In this document: positions 1 to 12,215 of the stretch, one piece after another | Layout: every line of letters begins with the position of its first letter | How positions within the stretch are numbered: position 1 is the first letter of the stretch | Assembly: GCA_030522415.1 (NCBI GenBank) | Contig: CM060104.1 | Span: 9,745,501-9,809,500, forward strand | Reading direction: 5' to 3' | Length of the DNA stretch: 64,000 bases | Origin: Channallabes apus | Lineage: Eukaryota; Chordata; Actinopteri; Siluriformes; Clariidae | The notes under the pieces: model-generated | Seen by the model: only the letters and a program-made list of their open reading frames with translations | What the model was told of the DNA's origin: nothing | Database searches by the model: none | Program-made: the position numbers and the translations under genes

Positions 1-35
1 TATTGTTTTGCTACGTTTTTTTCCCCGTGAAACAG

Positions 36-3000
36 CATGTGACAGCCGGTTAGAGATTACAGGCTACAGTGCGTCTTCCATGTCAGAGTTTGAGGACAGT
101 CCAGACTGGATTTCAGAAAATGGGGACTCGAGAGACCTGTTTGTGAAGTGGCATGCCAGCCCGAACAATCCGTACCCACGGCTGGAGCTAGAGCTGTTTA
201 ATCGGAGTAACATCACAGGTAAGGAGGCCAGACGCATGTACAGTATACTTTTATATATCATGCACTTATCATTTTTTAAAGTATGTCAGTAGGTGTCTAT
301 TTTACTGACATAATATAATAGAATGTTGCAAAATGTTAAGGTGAACCGGTAATACTTGTATGTTTGGGCACTGGGTTAATGGTATAAATGGTTGTTCCAG
401 GAATTATAACAGAGGGACTGTCGAAATCATTTATTCAGACTTACACAATCAAGTTTAGCAAAGACCGCAGTTCATGGAAAACGTACAAGGATGCATCCAC
501 CAAAGTGATAAAGGTACACCCATATTAAACACCAACATTTAATTTTTATACAATGAATAACACCTGTACATATTTTTTAATGTGAGTGTTTTATTGAATT
601 CGTGCTTTTTTTGCGTGTGCGTGTGTGTGTGCAGGTGTTTGAAGCCTCTTCTGATGGTCACACAACAGCTCTCAACAGCCTCTTTCCCCCAATAACAGCT
701 CGTTACCTCCAGATCTGTCCCCATTCCTGGCACAACAGAGTCTCTGTGCAGGTGCAAGTGCTTGGCTGCCCATTATCTGGCTTTCAACCACGATCCAAAA
801 CTGGTAGTGAGTTTCCAACTTTCTTTTCACACCTAGGCTAGTGCAGTGTGTTTCTTTTTTATGAAATGAAGCTGTGTATAAATTACTTGTCAGAGTTTTT
901 TCTCCTATATGAGAACTAAACTAAATTCTAGGTATAGCACAAAGGTAATATATAATGCCTAGGATTTTTAGAGCAGATTTCTTTCAGAGCTGATAATTAC
1001 ATGGTGCACAGCATTCCATTGAGTCTGCTTAGTTTCCTGAATACCATACTTATTAGTTCAGTCAATCCTCTCCTCAGGATCCAGTGTGGTGAAGCCAGTT
1101 CCCACAGAAACCCTGCTGCCGAGTGAGTTCTCCACCGAGAGTCCTGTGGTCATAAGCTCAAGCCATAGTAAGTTTTTTAACACTTACTGATCGGTAGTGG
1201 AGATGTTATTTCCATTACATTGACACATAGTGTACTTATACTTCAATTATATGCATAAAATGCAATTAGCAGGTAAGTATGGATGTACAACATGGCTTAA
1301 TTTGATAAACTCTCAGCTGTTAATTATTAATTAACTACAGTGTAAATAATAGAAATGAATAAAGAATGGAAATCTACATTTTCCATCAGTTTCTTGGAGT
1401 TTAAAGCAGTGGACATACAGTACAATTAAGAAAGGCACAGGGGCACAGGGTACTTATCTGAGTGTTAGAAGAGTGACGGCACATTTGCTGCCCATAACAG
1501 GGTTGGCTATTCAGGCAGCATGATTACTGCCCAATGTGGTTCTTACAGCAGTTTTTGCAGTTCATATTCTTGATCACAAGCTGCAATAATAATGCTATGG
1601 AGTGGAAATGACACAGATTGCTGACGATTGCACGAAATCAAGAAAGCCGTGCAAATCAAATGAACATTGGCTTTTATCTGTCAAATGTTAGAGGTTCAGA
1701 TGAGGCCACATGTGCAGATCAACTGTATTGTTGAACATAGAAAAATGGAAAAAAAACCCCGAGAACAGGTCAAGGTGATCAACAACATCAACTAGGCAAA
1801 GCAAGACAAGAAAAATAGAAACAGGATCAGAACCAGGTAAACAAATCAAGGTTCGGGAACTTGTAGAATAAACACTCAGAGCTGCCTGCAGTCCTCAGTG
1901 CAGTGGGATCTACATCATACCTGACACCAAATAGCATTCTTTTTTTTTTTTAAGTTACTTAAAAGGGTGTTTAAATGGAATTTGATGTGTTTGGAGTTGT
2001 GAATAAAGATTTAAAGAAGATTAAGATTTGCTGAACATCTGATTAAAATGTGGTAACACAGTCATGCATGATCACTGCAATCGGATCAGTTGTGTTACAT
2101 CTATTTTGTCTGACATTTATTAACAATAATAATTATGTCACATGTACCTTACAGCACATTGAAATTATTTTTTTGCATATCCCAGTTAGGAAGCAGGGGT
2201 CAGAGTGCAGGGTTAGGATAAAGCACCCCTGGAGCAGATAGGATTAAGGGCTGAACAGTTTCAGTTTGCCGATGCTGGGGCTGGAACCCCCGACCTTCTG
2301 ATCAGTAACCCACAGCCTTAACCGTAATTGTGTTATAGTTAAATAGTTTTTTTTTTTTTTACCATTATATACATTAGTTATTTTTGTTAAACTTGCATGT
2401 TTTATTTGTCTGCCCTTAAATACGTTGTTACATGAATGTTTTTTTGAGTGTAGTTATGGAAACATAAAGAAAGAAAAACAGAGCTCCTGTTGTACTTCAT
2501 GTTCTTCATTCTTGTTATCAAGCTGTATTATTACATTATTCTGAAGTTCTGTGAAGATAAAAATGTCACATACCATTGTTTCCTTATAGGCAACAGCCAT
2601 CCGGTGATATTAGTGGTAGGTGTGGTTCTGGGTGTGGCTCTCTGTGTATGGTGTCTGTTGGCAGGACTGTTGTGGAGAAGAAGGTACGTTGCAAGAACGT
2701 GTCCCTCTTACAATATAGGGTGTGCAGTGCTGTCAGTTGTAACGTTTACTTTTCAGTCCTTTACAATTATTTTTCCATTAAAACTTTTGTTTCAGAAAAA
2801 AAGGTGCGCACAAGAAGAAGTGCTGCCTTGACACAGGTAGGCCCTGGATACATCGTTTGATATTTTATGCTTGAAGTGCCAGCCTTGCTGTCTTGTTGCT
2901 GCACCTTTTTTTTTAGTTAAGTGCTTTTATCTCCTGTCATTGTCAGGCTGTCAGGGTGTCCATGGGAAAAAACTGCCGTATACAGAATCAGAGCTTGTGT

Positions 3001-5420
3001 CCTACCCTCTGGCTAGGAGCGTTCATGACAGCCTGCCTCCCCCTCCTCTCAATGGTGAGGTGCACTAGTGCTTTCAAATTAGCTGAGAAGCTTCTCTGAA
3101 TGTTTAAGATTAGTTAAAAAAAATTAATTGTTAGTGATTTGCCTTGTTAGTAGATTACAGACTTATCAGGGGTATGTATTATTCTCAGTTGTGTGAAGCT
3201 AGAACTAGAAAAATGTTTAAATCCAGCATTAACAACATTTGATTTGCAGTAAAAGTCAGTCAATGTGATTTATTACCTTCTGTACTCCGGGGGAAAAAAG
3301 ATCTCCTAAAGCATTAATGTAGTAATTCATACAGAGATAAAAAGAGTCAATAAAAAGCATGACAGTGTTTGCTGAGCTGAAGCTGTAGGGCATGGGTGTT
3401 CTTCCACAACACGGACAGTAATCATTCAGGACACTGAAAGAGAAAGGTCAGGGTGGCTGCAGCAGCAGCAGGTCAGGGGGTGATTATTACCCTTCTGTTC
3501 CCCTCCTGTCTGCTCTGTGGTTCAGTTAAACAGTCAACGAAACTCAAGAGAAGGCCCAAGTGCATTCTTCTCTTTCATTCCTTCTCTCTATAACCCTCCC
3601 TTTGAGTCGCTCAGCAGCAGCATAAATGTGCTTTTCTTTAGTCCTCTGTGAAAGGATCTCTGTAATTGGTTGCCTAAATGAGGCGCACTTATGCTAGAGC
3701 AGCGCTCATGTCCACCAGCACCCCCCTACTCACTCCCTCAGGCTAACAGCCTCTACAGTGAGGCCTTCAGTCACAAATAGGACTGAGGGTCAAGACAATC
3801 AGACTCCCTTTACAGTCATTCTAATAACAGCACATTCACACTTTTGGGATTCCTCCAGCTTAGTGAATAATACACAGTAAGACATGCCTAGGGATGGGGG
3901 TTTTGATATTAATGGGCTAGCAGAGTTGAAGATAAAAATACATTAATGTACAGTTTTGGCCTCAGCATTTATTAACATTTATTTTCAATTAGCAAATATA
4001 TATAACTGATTATTGTCTATATGGTGACCATATGGAAAATATAAAGAATGGTCTGAAGCAGGCTGGAGCTGATTTCTTTCTAGCCCAGACTATATAGTCA
4101 TGCGGCCTATCAGTGGTTTGAACACCCACTACAGCTAATCTCCTTTCAGATTAAACGTTCATAAACTGGCCACACAGGCTATATCTATGAACATTCACTA
4201 TCATCCGAGTGACTTGAGTGACTTGAATAGTAGTAGTTATCTATTCATCATTTAATAATTGTAGCGCACATAAAGCTTTTGCTATGATTGAAGAAACTGA
4301 TTTTGGATTAAAACAGGTTCCTTGAGTTCATGGTCTTTCCACTAGTCCCAAATAATTATGTGTACATTTTTGTTATACATATACAGTACTGTGCAGAAGT
4401 CATGAGTCCCCCCTCATTTCTTCATATTTTGCTTACAATGAGCCAGACATTCTTGTATTTTCAATGTAGTCTTGAGGGTTCGTTCTCCAGACTTCCTGAA
4501 GGACTTTTTTGGCTCTCATTTTCACTCCAGTCCCTGTACCTGACCAGTTTCAGAGGAATGTTTTTTTTTTTTTTGCTTGTTAAGCCACACACTGATCTAT
4601 GAATCATTCAAGCATGAAAGACTACATAACTTTAACCAGTTCGTGAACCAGTGAGAAACAGGTGCAGATGATGAAAGATGATCAGGCTGATGATAGTGTA
4701 CTGGTGATGCTGAATGCTGAGCGGTTGGAACAAATGAGAGGGGAAATAAGGTTGCTGCTCATTTATACACATACAGTTTAAATTGTATTTTTACAATATG
4801 TGTTTCCATTTGTTTCCATTTCTTTAATCTCCATAATTTAATTTAGGAAATTAGGAGTGGCTCAGAACTTTATTTTATTCATTTTTTTGGAATATACAGT
4901 GTAGTTGGTAGTAATTTAGTAAGATGAATAAATACTAACAATATTCAAATGGTTTTCATGACCTTGACTGCACATTTCTCTCTACAACCACAAACTTTTA
5001 TTAAATACATTCCTTTCTTCCCCCCCAGCCTATGCTGAGCCTGATGTTCTCGCCAGAGCACAGAAAGTGGGTGTTACATTCCGACCACCTCTAGATGAGG
5101 GCTACACAGTTCCCTTTTCCATTAACCATTATGACATACCGAATCAGCTTCCTGAATACGCAGAGCCCCTGCGGCTCGAACCAGAATATGCCACTCCATT
5201 CAGCGAGCCAGTCATAGATCCCTCCATCACTACACAGCTAAAGACTCTGCAGAAACTCGCTGACCTTCACACAGCTCCCACTGCCTTACAATACGACTGC
5301 CCTGCTCACCGACGCCTTTCTAATGGATACTGCACTCCTTTTAGCAATAGCTCAGTGAACTATACGCAGCCTCAACCTGTAGATTTGGTAGTGCAGCATA
5401 CTTATCATGAGCCTCTATGA
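36..5420 (+). CDS. DCBLD-family receptor (discoidin, CUB and LCCL domain protein), 3' part
   Basis: Partial single-pass membrane receptor gene; the 5' exons (CUB, LCCL and the start of the discoidin domain) lie outside the window. Exons seen: 36-218, 401-513, 635-803, 1078-1167, 2590-2683, 2796-2836, 2947-3054 and 5029-5420 (TGA at 5418-5420), all with GT/AG borders and matching phases, giving about 395 residues. Residues 1-145 are the end of an F5/8 type C (discoidin) domain, with ITGIITEG and a C-terminal VQVLGC cysteine typical of the fold. A Ser/Thr/Pro stalk follows, then a transmembrane helix at about 190-213 (starting VILVVGVVLG), a basic RRR/KKG/KKK stop-transfer stretch and a cytoplasmic tail. 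The tail carries nine YxxP motifs (YAEP, YTVP, YDIP, YAEP, YATP, YDCP, YCTP, YTQP, YHEP); YxxP tyrosines in DCBLD1/2 are known CRK/CRKL SH2 docking sites. I cannot tell DCBLD1 from DCBLD2 or a third paralogue, so no symbol is given. Confidence 0.85.
1168..2589 (+). other. DCBLD-family gene intron with a degenerate SINE
   Basis: Intron of 1.4 kb between the stalk exon and the transmembrane exon. Apart from a degraded tRNA-derived SINE at about 2110-2330, T-runs near 1940 and 2348 and generally AT-rich sequence, I see no coding or RNA signal. Confidence 0.6.
2110..2330 (-). mobile_element. Degenerate tRNA-derived SINE
   Basis: Read on the minus strand it begins near 2330 with GGTTAAGGCTGTGGGTTACT, followed by a box-B-like GGGGGTTCCAGCCCC and a tail ending in TTTCAATGTGCTGTAAGGTA. 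This architecture resembles the other tRNA-like SINEs in the window (31366-31566 and 60094-60273) but is more decayed. The family name is not certain. Confidence 0.55.
3055..5028 (+). other. Last DCBLD-family intron: complex island plus dispersed repeat
   Basis: Intron of almost 2 kb. The stretch 3380-3870 is of higher sequence complexity and GC content than its surroundings and lacks repeat hallmarks, so it is a candidate enhancer-type element. From 4382 to about 4765 lies a dispersed repeat that recurs at 48981-49342. The rest is AT-rich with no recognised feature. Confidence 0.5.
4382..4765 (+). repeat. Dispersed repeat, TACAGTACTGTGCA family, copy 1
   Basis: Begins with TACAGTACTGTGCA. 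It shares long blocks in the same order and orientation with 48981-49342, including CCAGTCCCTGTACCTGACC, a GATCTATGAATCATT-like block, GAACCAGTGAGAAACAGGTG and AATAAGGTTGCTGCT. Its starting motif resembles termini of fish Tc1-like elements, so a decayed DNA transposon is likely. No transposase remains. Confidence 0.6.
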
Positions 5421-5814
5421 GAGATGAACACTCAGCATTAAACCGTATCGGCAGAGCTTGTGTTTGCAGTTTTCACCTGTAAATATGAAAAGTTTCCAGT
5501 CTGCTGTGAGACATAAAGAATCCACTTTTAGCTCTTGTGAAATGCAAATGTAGCCAGTTGGACCATACGCTAGTATATGCTGTATTTATTGATACTGATG
5601 TTATTTAGAAATGGACAAAATTAATCTTTATTTTTTTTGTACACAACTTTGTAGGATGGGTGTACAATGATCACCCATGTCTATGGACTCACTTCTTAAT
5701 TCCTACAAAAAGCACCTCTCTATAATTGTTTATTAATGTCTATGATCGGATAAGAGACGTGGCTGCAACTACGGGTTTTTCCCTTATGGATGTTTTGAGA
5801 TATTTCCTTGATCA

Positions 5815-5877
5815 ATTAAAGCAGAAAACACAACATTGTATATCCAAAGCACCTTTAAAAAAATCACAATTAATAAA
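5815..5877 (+). promoter_or_regulatory. Candidate poly(A) signals of the DCBLD-family gene
   Basis: ATTAAA at 5815-5820 and AATAAA at 5872-5877 lie about 400-450 bases after the stop codon. Either could end the transcript. Later AATAAA copies, for example near 6138, cannot be excluded. Confidence 0.4.
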
Positions 5878-7387
5878 TTATAACAATGAGCTACATGTAT
5901 GTTTATGGGTGTAATACCACTGTATCTGTTATTGACTAATGACTGTTTTATATGAAGTTAAGTATTTGAATTTTATGATGGACCACTGACCTTTTTTGTG
6001 TATTTATATGAGTTTTTTTTATTTTTTTTATAGAAACTAATATTAATATACATAAAGTGCATACTACGTACTATATGTATGCTTATGGTACACAAATACA
6101 GTATGCTTAAGTGACAAAACTGTTTTATTACAGTAAAAAATAAAGTTATATCTCTTTTATAGAAAACAGGATTAGTCTTACCTAACACTATTAGGGCGTT
6201 TTGTGATTACTAGGCTTACGATACAGAAGTATTATTTAGCCCAAATGTATACGTTAAGGATTATTAATTATGGATTATTGACTACTTGCATGCTTGCTTT
6301 TTAAAAGAAAAAATATCCTATTTGTTGTTATACTTTTCCCCTTAGCTAAGTTAATAGATGATTAACATCAAATGCAAGCAGGTGTTTCAGGCAAAAACTG
6401 CTGTTTAAAGAAAATTTCAAGTGATAAAAGTCACTCTTCATATGAAAACATGCTGTTAACACTTACTTTCTCATGCTTGATGACATTTAAATGCAGCAAC
6501 TTTTTTATTTGAGTTTTATTTTAATGTATACTTAAGAGTTGGGCAAATTATCTATTATATATGATATATTTATGTAGGTATAATTTATTATAAAATTAGA
6601 TTGTTAACGACTATTTTAACATCTATCTTATTAGATCTGTACATAGTGTCTTCTCCTATAAGACTGCTTTAATTACATTCTACTTGCAATTGCCATAGAG
6701 ACTAAATCTAGATGCACCTCTATATAACCATACTCTATATAAAAACATATAAAAATCACAAATTAAGGGGAATTGAAATCAACTAATAATAATCCATTAA
6801 AACTTCATCCTATGACAATAATCCTTTCACATGCCAGATGGAGCTAGTGAGGAGTAGAGATCTGCCTCCACCTTGTGGCTGGTATAAGAATAGCACACTA
6901 AATAAAGTCTGATTATATAACAACAAAGAAAAGAAAAGATGTAGCAATAGAGAAAACTTGTAACATATAATGTAAACTAAATAAAAAATAAAATCATTAA
7001 ATAAATATATTATGAATGAAGTAATATTTACACTAAAATTAAACAATAAAGTACTACATTACAAGTACTACAGGATGTATTCATTCTTATTATTATTTTT
7101 TTTTACTTTTAATTATTCAGTCATCTGATGGATATCTGGATACTACCCCAGGAAAAATAGGTGCAAAACAGGATATTTGAGTAATTCTATTATTAAATGT
7201 GATACTTTATTAACCTCTGACCTACCAAAAACATGTCTATAACAATAGCTCTTATCAGCTCTTTGGCATGGCAGAATCTGTAGCCATAATGAGTTTCCTG
7301 TACTTAAAGCTGTAAAAGTAGCCATAAGTAAGTGCCTTTAGACTTTGAAGGAAGAGATTCAAAGCTGTTAGCTTGTGTTATACTTTA

Positions 7388-7727
7388 CACCAATCAGCCA
7401 TAATATTACAACGCAAAACATTATGACAAGTATTGTGTGGGTTGTCTTTATGCCATGTGTCATAACACAAGACCTCTGGTGGTGTGCTGTGATGTCTGGC
7501 ATCAGGATATTGGGCTCCTAAATGGATCGGGCCTGTTTTTCCTGTGTTTCCCCACCTGCTTGATCAGATTGGGATCTAAGGAGATTGGTTGTCTAGTTGT
7601 CTTTGTATCCAGCATTTGCGTTTTTCAGTGATTTGTGCTGCATTGGCTTTTCTGGATGTCCTGACCTTTGGTCTCCACATTCCTAGATCAGCTTTCGGTA
7701 CCTATAATCCTATCACCAGTTTACTTT
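7388..7727 (+). mobile_element. Non-autonomous DNA transposon fragment (CACCAATCAGCCATAA terminus)
   Basis: Starts with CACCAATCAGCCATAATATT, a terminus widespread in fish Tc1/mariner-type non-autonomous elements. The internal block GATTTGTGCTGCATTGGCTT matches the block near 34905 in the older element at 34735-36260. No transposase reading frame remains. Confidence 0.55.
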
Positions 7728-8928
7728 GATAATTTTTTGTTTAAGTGATAATCAATAATGAAGCTCTGTGCCTCTGTATAGTTACTGATAAGTTACTTGA
7801 GTTTGTTGATCCAACCTTATTTTACCTCTATAACTGTTAGACTTGTGGAAGGTTTATGGAACATATCTTGTGATACATTAATATAAATATTACAATGAAG
7901 TCTAAATAAGTTACAAATCTTATCCTATATAAGGCAGATCTGATTTAAGATTTGGGTTGGGGTGTTTGAAGAACTTGCAAAGTTTGTAAAGTATAAGAGC
8001 TAACATACTGTGAGATTTGAGATTTTTCAGGTATGAATAGTTGTTGTAAATCTGTCTGAGCTTTCGTTCATAAAACTGTCAGTGTTTTGAGTTTATGGAA
8101 ATCTTGACTTCCTTGTTTGGATCACAGTTAATGTTTTGCTGCCACACTGGTGCATATGAGCTGATGTCAATTATTTACACTGACAAAACTCATCACATGT
8201 CCTTTTCTGACCCCGTGTGTGCTACAAAAGAACATGAGAAGAACAATGAACAAAGTGCAACACAGTTAAATCTGTTGCTGGTTCTTCCTGTCTGTGTCTT
8301 TAGGGAGGGAGTGCACTTGAAGACCAGTTCCATTTGGAATGTTTCATTTAAGCAGAAATAAAGGATAGGAAGGTAAGGGTAAAATAATTATTTTAATAAT
8401 AATTTAACAACCTCAGAAAGTACTGGAGAGCACAAGAAGATCACCTGATTGTGAGTAGGAGTTACCATCTTATTATTGTTGAGTACATTTCTCCATCGAG
8501 ATAATTTCTCTTTACGCCTACATGGTATGAGTAATGCAATGAACTGGACGTAACAGGATATACTGGGCTTTTCATGATATGAAATCGCATGGTCCTTCCT
8601 CCTGGCACGCAAAAGAAATTCTACTTTTCTCTCAAACCACACCCTTCAACAAGTATGAACAAGCAACAATGATGAAGGAAAGGAGAACAGGTTCCTCCCC
8701 TTAACCAGCGCAGCTGCTCTGTACGAGATTATTGCTTAAAACCTGACTCTAAGGGACATTAAACATGACAGCTATGGAACTTAGACTTAGTTCTCAATGA
8801 GGATGTATGAAGTGAAAACTTACTCTGGATCTCGAGCAAGACAATCCCACAACATAGTACTGAAACTGGTGACTTTGTGAGTCTGTGGAGATCTGCTGTG
8901 ATACAATTTTCATAGGCCTGCAGAAGTT

Positions 8929-11871
8929 ATGGATCTGACACTGTGGCATTATCAATTCCGCGTCATCATGTTGGGGGACTCTACGGTGGGCAAGTCATCC
9001 ATGCTGAAGCGTTACACAGAGAACCAGTTCCTGGAGTGTATTAATGAGACTGTTGGAGTGGACTTCTATGTGCATTTCCTGGAGGTAGAGCCTGGTATGA
9101 CGATCAAACTCCAATTCTGGGACACAGCTGGACAGGAGAGGTTCAGGTACCATAGACTGATTAGTAATGTATTTACTTTTGTTCTAGATACATTTGATCT
9201 GGCCATTCTTGCCATGTTTGCTCTGTGTGAATTATTTCCTTTTCTTATGGTGCTACTTGGGCAGTCTTAGCCCAGACCTTCCTGGAATGTTAATCTTATT
9301 CTTTTTGGATTTTAAGAGAGGAAGCGAAGATGTTTCTTAGATTATTTGATGTAAAAGCATTTTTAAAAACCAAATACAATAACAGTACTGTGGCTTGCAC
9401 AATTCCAATTCCAGATGCAAATACTTGGAAACATAAGCTCATAAGCTCAATTTTGCATTTGTAGTTGTTTTTTTTTTTTTTTAAAGAAGTGCGTTGACGT
9501 AGCTTTTCTAAAATAGCCTCCTGTGCTTTTTGTTACACTTTCTTTTTTACACCGAAGCTGTTCCTTTATTATTGTTGCGATGTTAACACCACCTGCTATG
9601 TATTGGCACCCTATCTAGGGTGTATCCCACCTCATGCCCTAAGTCTCCTGGGATAGGATACAGGATTAAGTGGTATAGACAATGAGTGAATATGTGAATG
9701 AGTGAGTGTTAAATCCATGGTGTGTGTGGATTTCCTGGTAAAAAGCCTGACACTGAGAAACATAGCATACAAAATACATTTACTACTAACTTAAAAAATC
9801 TGTGCATTCATACAACTGTCCAAATCAACCAGTCATGCAGGATATTGTGTGACTCATCCAGATACAACCCAAAAGAATCTTTAGTTAATATGCCAAAGGA
9901 GCAAAATTGCCCATGCTATCTTGGTGGGAGGGATGACATTCTCCCTCCCCTGTCAATCCCAGTGACACTGGACACTTGTGGACATCTACTGTATAAATGT
10001 GTGTGTATGGAGGAGGGTAGAAAGCACTTTCCTCAGAGCGTGTTAATCTACACTGTGATACAACATGAACATGATGCAGCAATTTGGAAAGATGTGGTTG
10101 GCTGCCTTCTTGTGTCACAGAGGAAGCACAGTTACCCCCCCACCCCCACCCCAAACCCTGTATGTTGGATAAATAATGCTGGCACATTGGAGTTTATACA
10201 AAAAAGTGGCGACAAATAAGCATGGCATGGTCACTTAGATCACGTTTTCTTTGATGTGAACATTCACTCAGGCTCTTTATCCGAACGTGCTCCATCTTAT
10301 GCATTGTGCAACTGCATGGCTGACGACGCATTGGATAACTGCATGAATGTGCAAAGATACAGGTGTTATCAGTAAAGTGGTTGGCAAGTGTATCGAATCT
10401 AATCTAAATACCTGAATCTTCTCAAAACCTAAGATAAATACCTCATTTTATTCATTCATTTTCTATACCGCTTAATCCTGTGTTCAGGGTCGCAGGGGAC
10501 CTGGAGCCTATCCCAGGAGACTTCGGGCACTAGGCGGGGTACACCCTGGACAGGGTGCCAATCCATCGCAGGGCACACACACATACACACACTCACACAC
10601 CCAATCGCACACTACGGGCAATTTAGGAACGCCAATTAGCCTAACCTGCATATCTTTGGACTGTGGGAGGAAACCGGAGTACCCGGAGGAAACCAATCAA
10701 GCACGGGGAGAACATGCAAACTCCATGCACACAGAGACGGGAATCGAACCCAGACCCTGGAGGTGCAATGCGACAGTGCTAACCACTACACCACCGTGCC
10801 GCCTCTCATTTTATCTTAAGTGTTTAAAAAAAAAAAAAAAAGTTGCCATTTTGGAAGACTTGCCAAATTCAAATGTCAAATTATTGGGCTGTATCATACA
10901 GTTGTTTGTGAAGATATACAATATGGCCAAAACTATGTAGACACCTGACCTTCCCCTTATTTGAGTAGCTTCCATAAAACTGTTACAGTTTGAAGCAGAC
11001 AATTGTCGAAAAAGTGAAAAGACTTCAGTTTCCCTTCACTGTAACTAAGAGGTGAGAACATGTTTCAGCATGATATGCTATTGTGGCTAAATGAGCAAAT
11101 TCCCTGGAAACCTAGTGGAAAGCGTTCTTAAATGGCGTAAAGAAAAAGGGAGAACTAAATCTATAATGGAATATTCAACAAGCAGAAATTGGCATGATCG
11201 AAGTGTCCACATACTTTTGGCTATATGGTGTATTTCTGCAGGAATGCCAAAAGCCATTAAATTCTTGTAAATGTATAAATGTTTAAGTGTGTAGTCCTAT
11301 AATGAACAAAGGTCATACTGTAATAGAGAAAAAAAAAACATACGTTTTTAAAATACATAAATATTCCCAGAAGTTTTAATGTACATTATAGCTAGCATTT
11401 CTGCTGTAACGTTACAACTATTTCTATTGTAGGTCAGTGACGCGCTCCTATTACAGGAATTCAGTTGGAGGTATGCTGGTGTTCGACGTGGGGAATCATG
11501 CCTCGTTTGAGCATGTGAGAGACTGGTACGCAGAAGTGTGCGAGCATGTCATGCCTAATTCCATGATCTTTGCGCTGGTGGGCCATAAGAGCGACCGTGA
11601 GGTGGAAGGACAGCGCACTGTCTCCAGAGATGAGGCAGAGAAGCTGGCTTTTCAGCTCAGAATACCATATGTGGAAGCCTCCTCTAAAACGGGCCAGAAT
11701 ATCCAAGAGTGCTTTGAGATACTGACCCGGCGAGTTTACCAGGCCCTGCAGAGTGGAGAGGTGAAGATGAAAGACGGCTGGGATGGGATAAAGAGTTTAG
11801 CTTCACAAGAACAACAATTGAAGCGTCTCCAAGGCAATAAGGAGCAAAAGGAGAAAAATGGTTGCTGTTAG
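8929..11871 (+). CDS. rab42: Rab42-like small GTPase
   Basis: Membrane-trafficking GTPase of the Rab39/Rab42 group. It has two coding exons, 8929-9146 and 11433-11871 (TAG at the end), joined within an Arg codon (AG|G) and giving 218 residues. Visible motifs: P-loop GDSTVGKS at residues 16-23, switch I region with TVGVDF at 41-46, WDTAGQERFR at 64-73 directly before the splice, the G4 variant GHKSD (His in place of Asn, as in Rab39/42), G5-like ASSKTG, and a C-terminal CC for double geranylgeranylation. The ATG at 8929 is chosen because it places the P-loop at the usual distance. Convergence with taf12 matches the RAB42-TAF12 arrangement I recall from human, which favours Rab42 over Rab39. 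Membrane target and effectors cannot be read from sequence. Confidence 0.92.
9603..9706 (+). mobile_element. V-SINE-like repeat, 3' fragment
   Basis: Only the 3' part remains: TTGGCACCCTATCTAGGG through AGTCTCCTGGGATAGG to TTAAGTGGTATAGACAATGA. It aligns with the 3' end of the complete copies at 12741-13097 and 30406-30757. Confidence 0.75.
10235..10393 (+). mobile_element. Decayed DNA-transposon end
   Basis: The block around GGATAACTGCATGAATGTGC followed by GTTATCAGTAAAGTGG and GGCAAGTGTAT resembles a right terminus common to fish non-autonomous elements. The left end could not be placed. Confidence 0.35.
10451..10803 (-). mobile_element. tRNA-derived V-SINE-like element, full length
   Basis: On the minus strand it starts at 10803 with GGCGGCACGGTGGTGTAGTG (tRNA-like head, box A). 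Box B is GGTCTGGGTTCGATTCC, followed by the conserved central block with CATGTTCTCCCCGTGC and CTCCGGTTTCCTCCCACAG, and a tail of AATGAATGAA repeats. It is bounded by a perfect 9-bp target duplication CTCATTTTA (10442-10450 and 10805-10813). Confidence 0.88.
10915..11232. mobile_element. Non-autonomous DNA transposon with TIRs
   Basis: Left end TATACAATATGGCCAAAACT with nearby AGACACCTGA is the inverted counterpart of the right end, GTGTCCACATACTTTTGG followed by CTATATGGTGTA. The 318-bp length, TIRs and lack of coding capacity fit a MITE of Tc1/mariner type. Related ends occur at 23240-23300. Confidence 0.65.
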
Positions 11872-12215
11872 CCCTTTATAGACTGTCTGTTAATTATACT
11901 ATAAAGGGGCCGTGCAATTATTAATGTCCAACGTCCAAAGATTCCTCTATCTTTTGTTGGAGGTTTACAATTATACCTGTGTCATGTTGATATTACATCA
12001 TGTTTATCTGATTTGCAGCTCTCATTTAATATTAGATAGTGAAAAATACCTGTAATGCATCTTAGAGAATTTTGGATTTGTTTTTGAACATTCTGAAATA
12101 ACATATGGCATTAAGAAATTAAGAAACAACAACAACAACAACAGAAATGAAGGACAGCTGTCCTGGAATAGGCTTTACAATAACTGTATTGTCAGTGTGT
12201 GTGTGATCACACAGA

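Larger units (their letters stand above)
5421..8928. other. Intergenic: DCBLD-family 3' UTR, then AT-rich spacer up to rab42
   Basis: The DCBLD-family 3' UTR probably occupies the first 450 bases: ATTAAA lies at 5815-5820 and AATAAA at 5872-5877, both candidate poly(A) signals. From 5900 to 7380 the DNA is very AT-rich with no gene signal. A transposon fragment lies at 7388-7727. The segment 8380-8928 upstream of rab42 should hold its 5' UTR and promoter, but I see no clear TATA box or CpG cluster there. Confidence 0.5.
9147..11432 (+). other. rab42 intron 1 with transposable elements
   Basis: Intron of 2.3 kb separating the P-loop/switch exon from the rest. It contains a 5'-truncated V-SINE-like fragment (9603-9706), a complete SINE with target duplication (10451-10803) and a non-autonomous element (10915-11232). 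An open frame at 9722-10219 has no recognisable domain and sits in intronic repeat-rich DNA, so it is not called as a gene. Confidence 0.7.

Noticed and set aside
9722..10219. 165-codon open frame on the + strand in the rab42 intron
   Set aside because: No recognisable domain, biased composition with a proline run from a C-rich tract, located between transposon fragments; no start context or exon borders supporting a gene.
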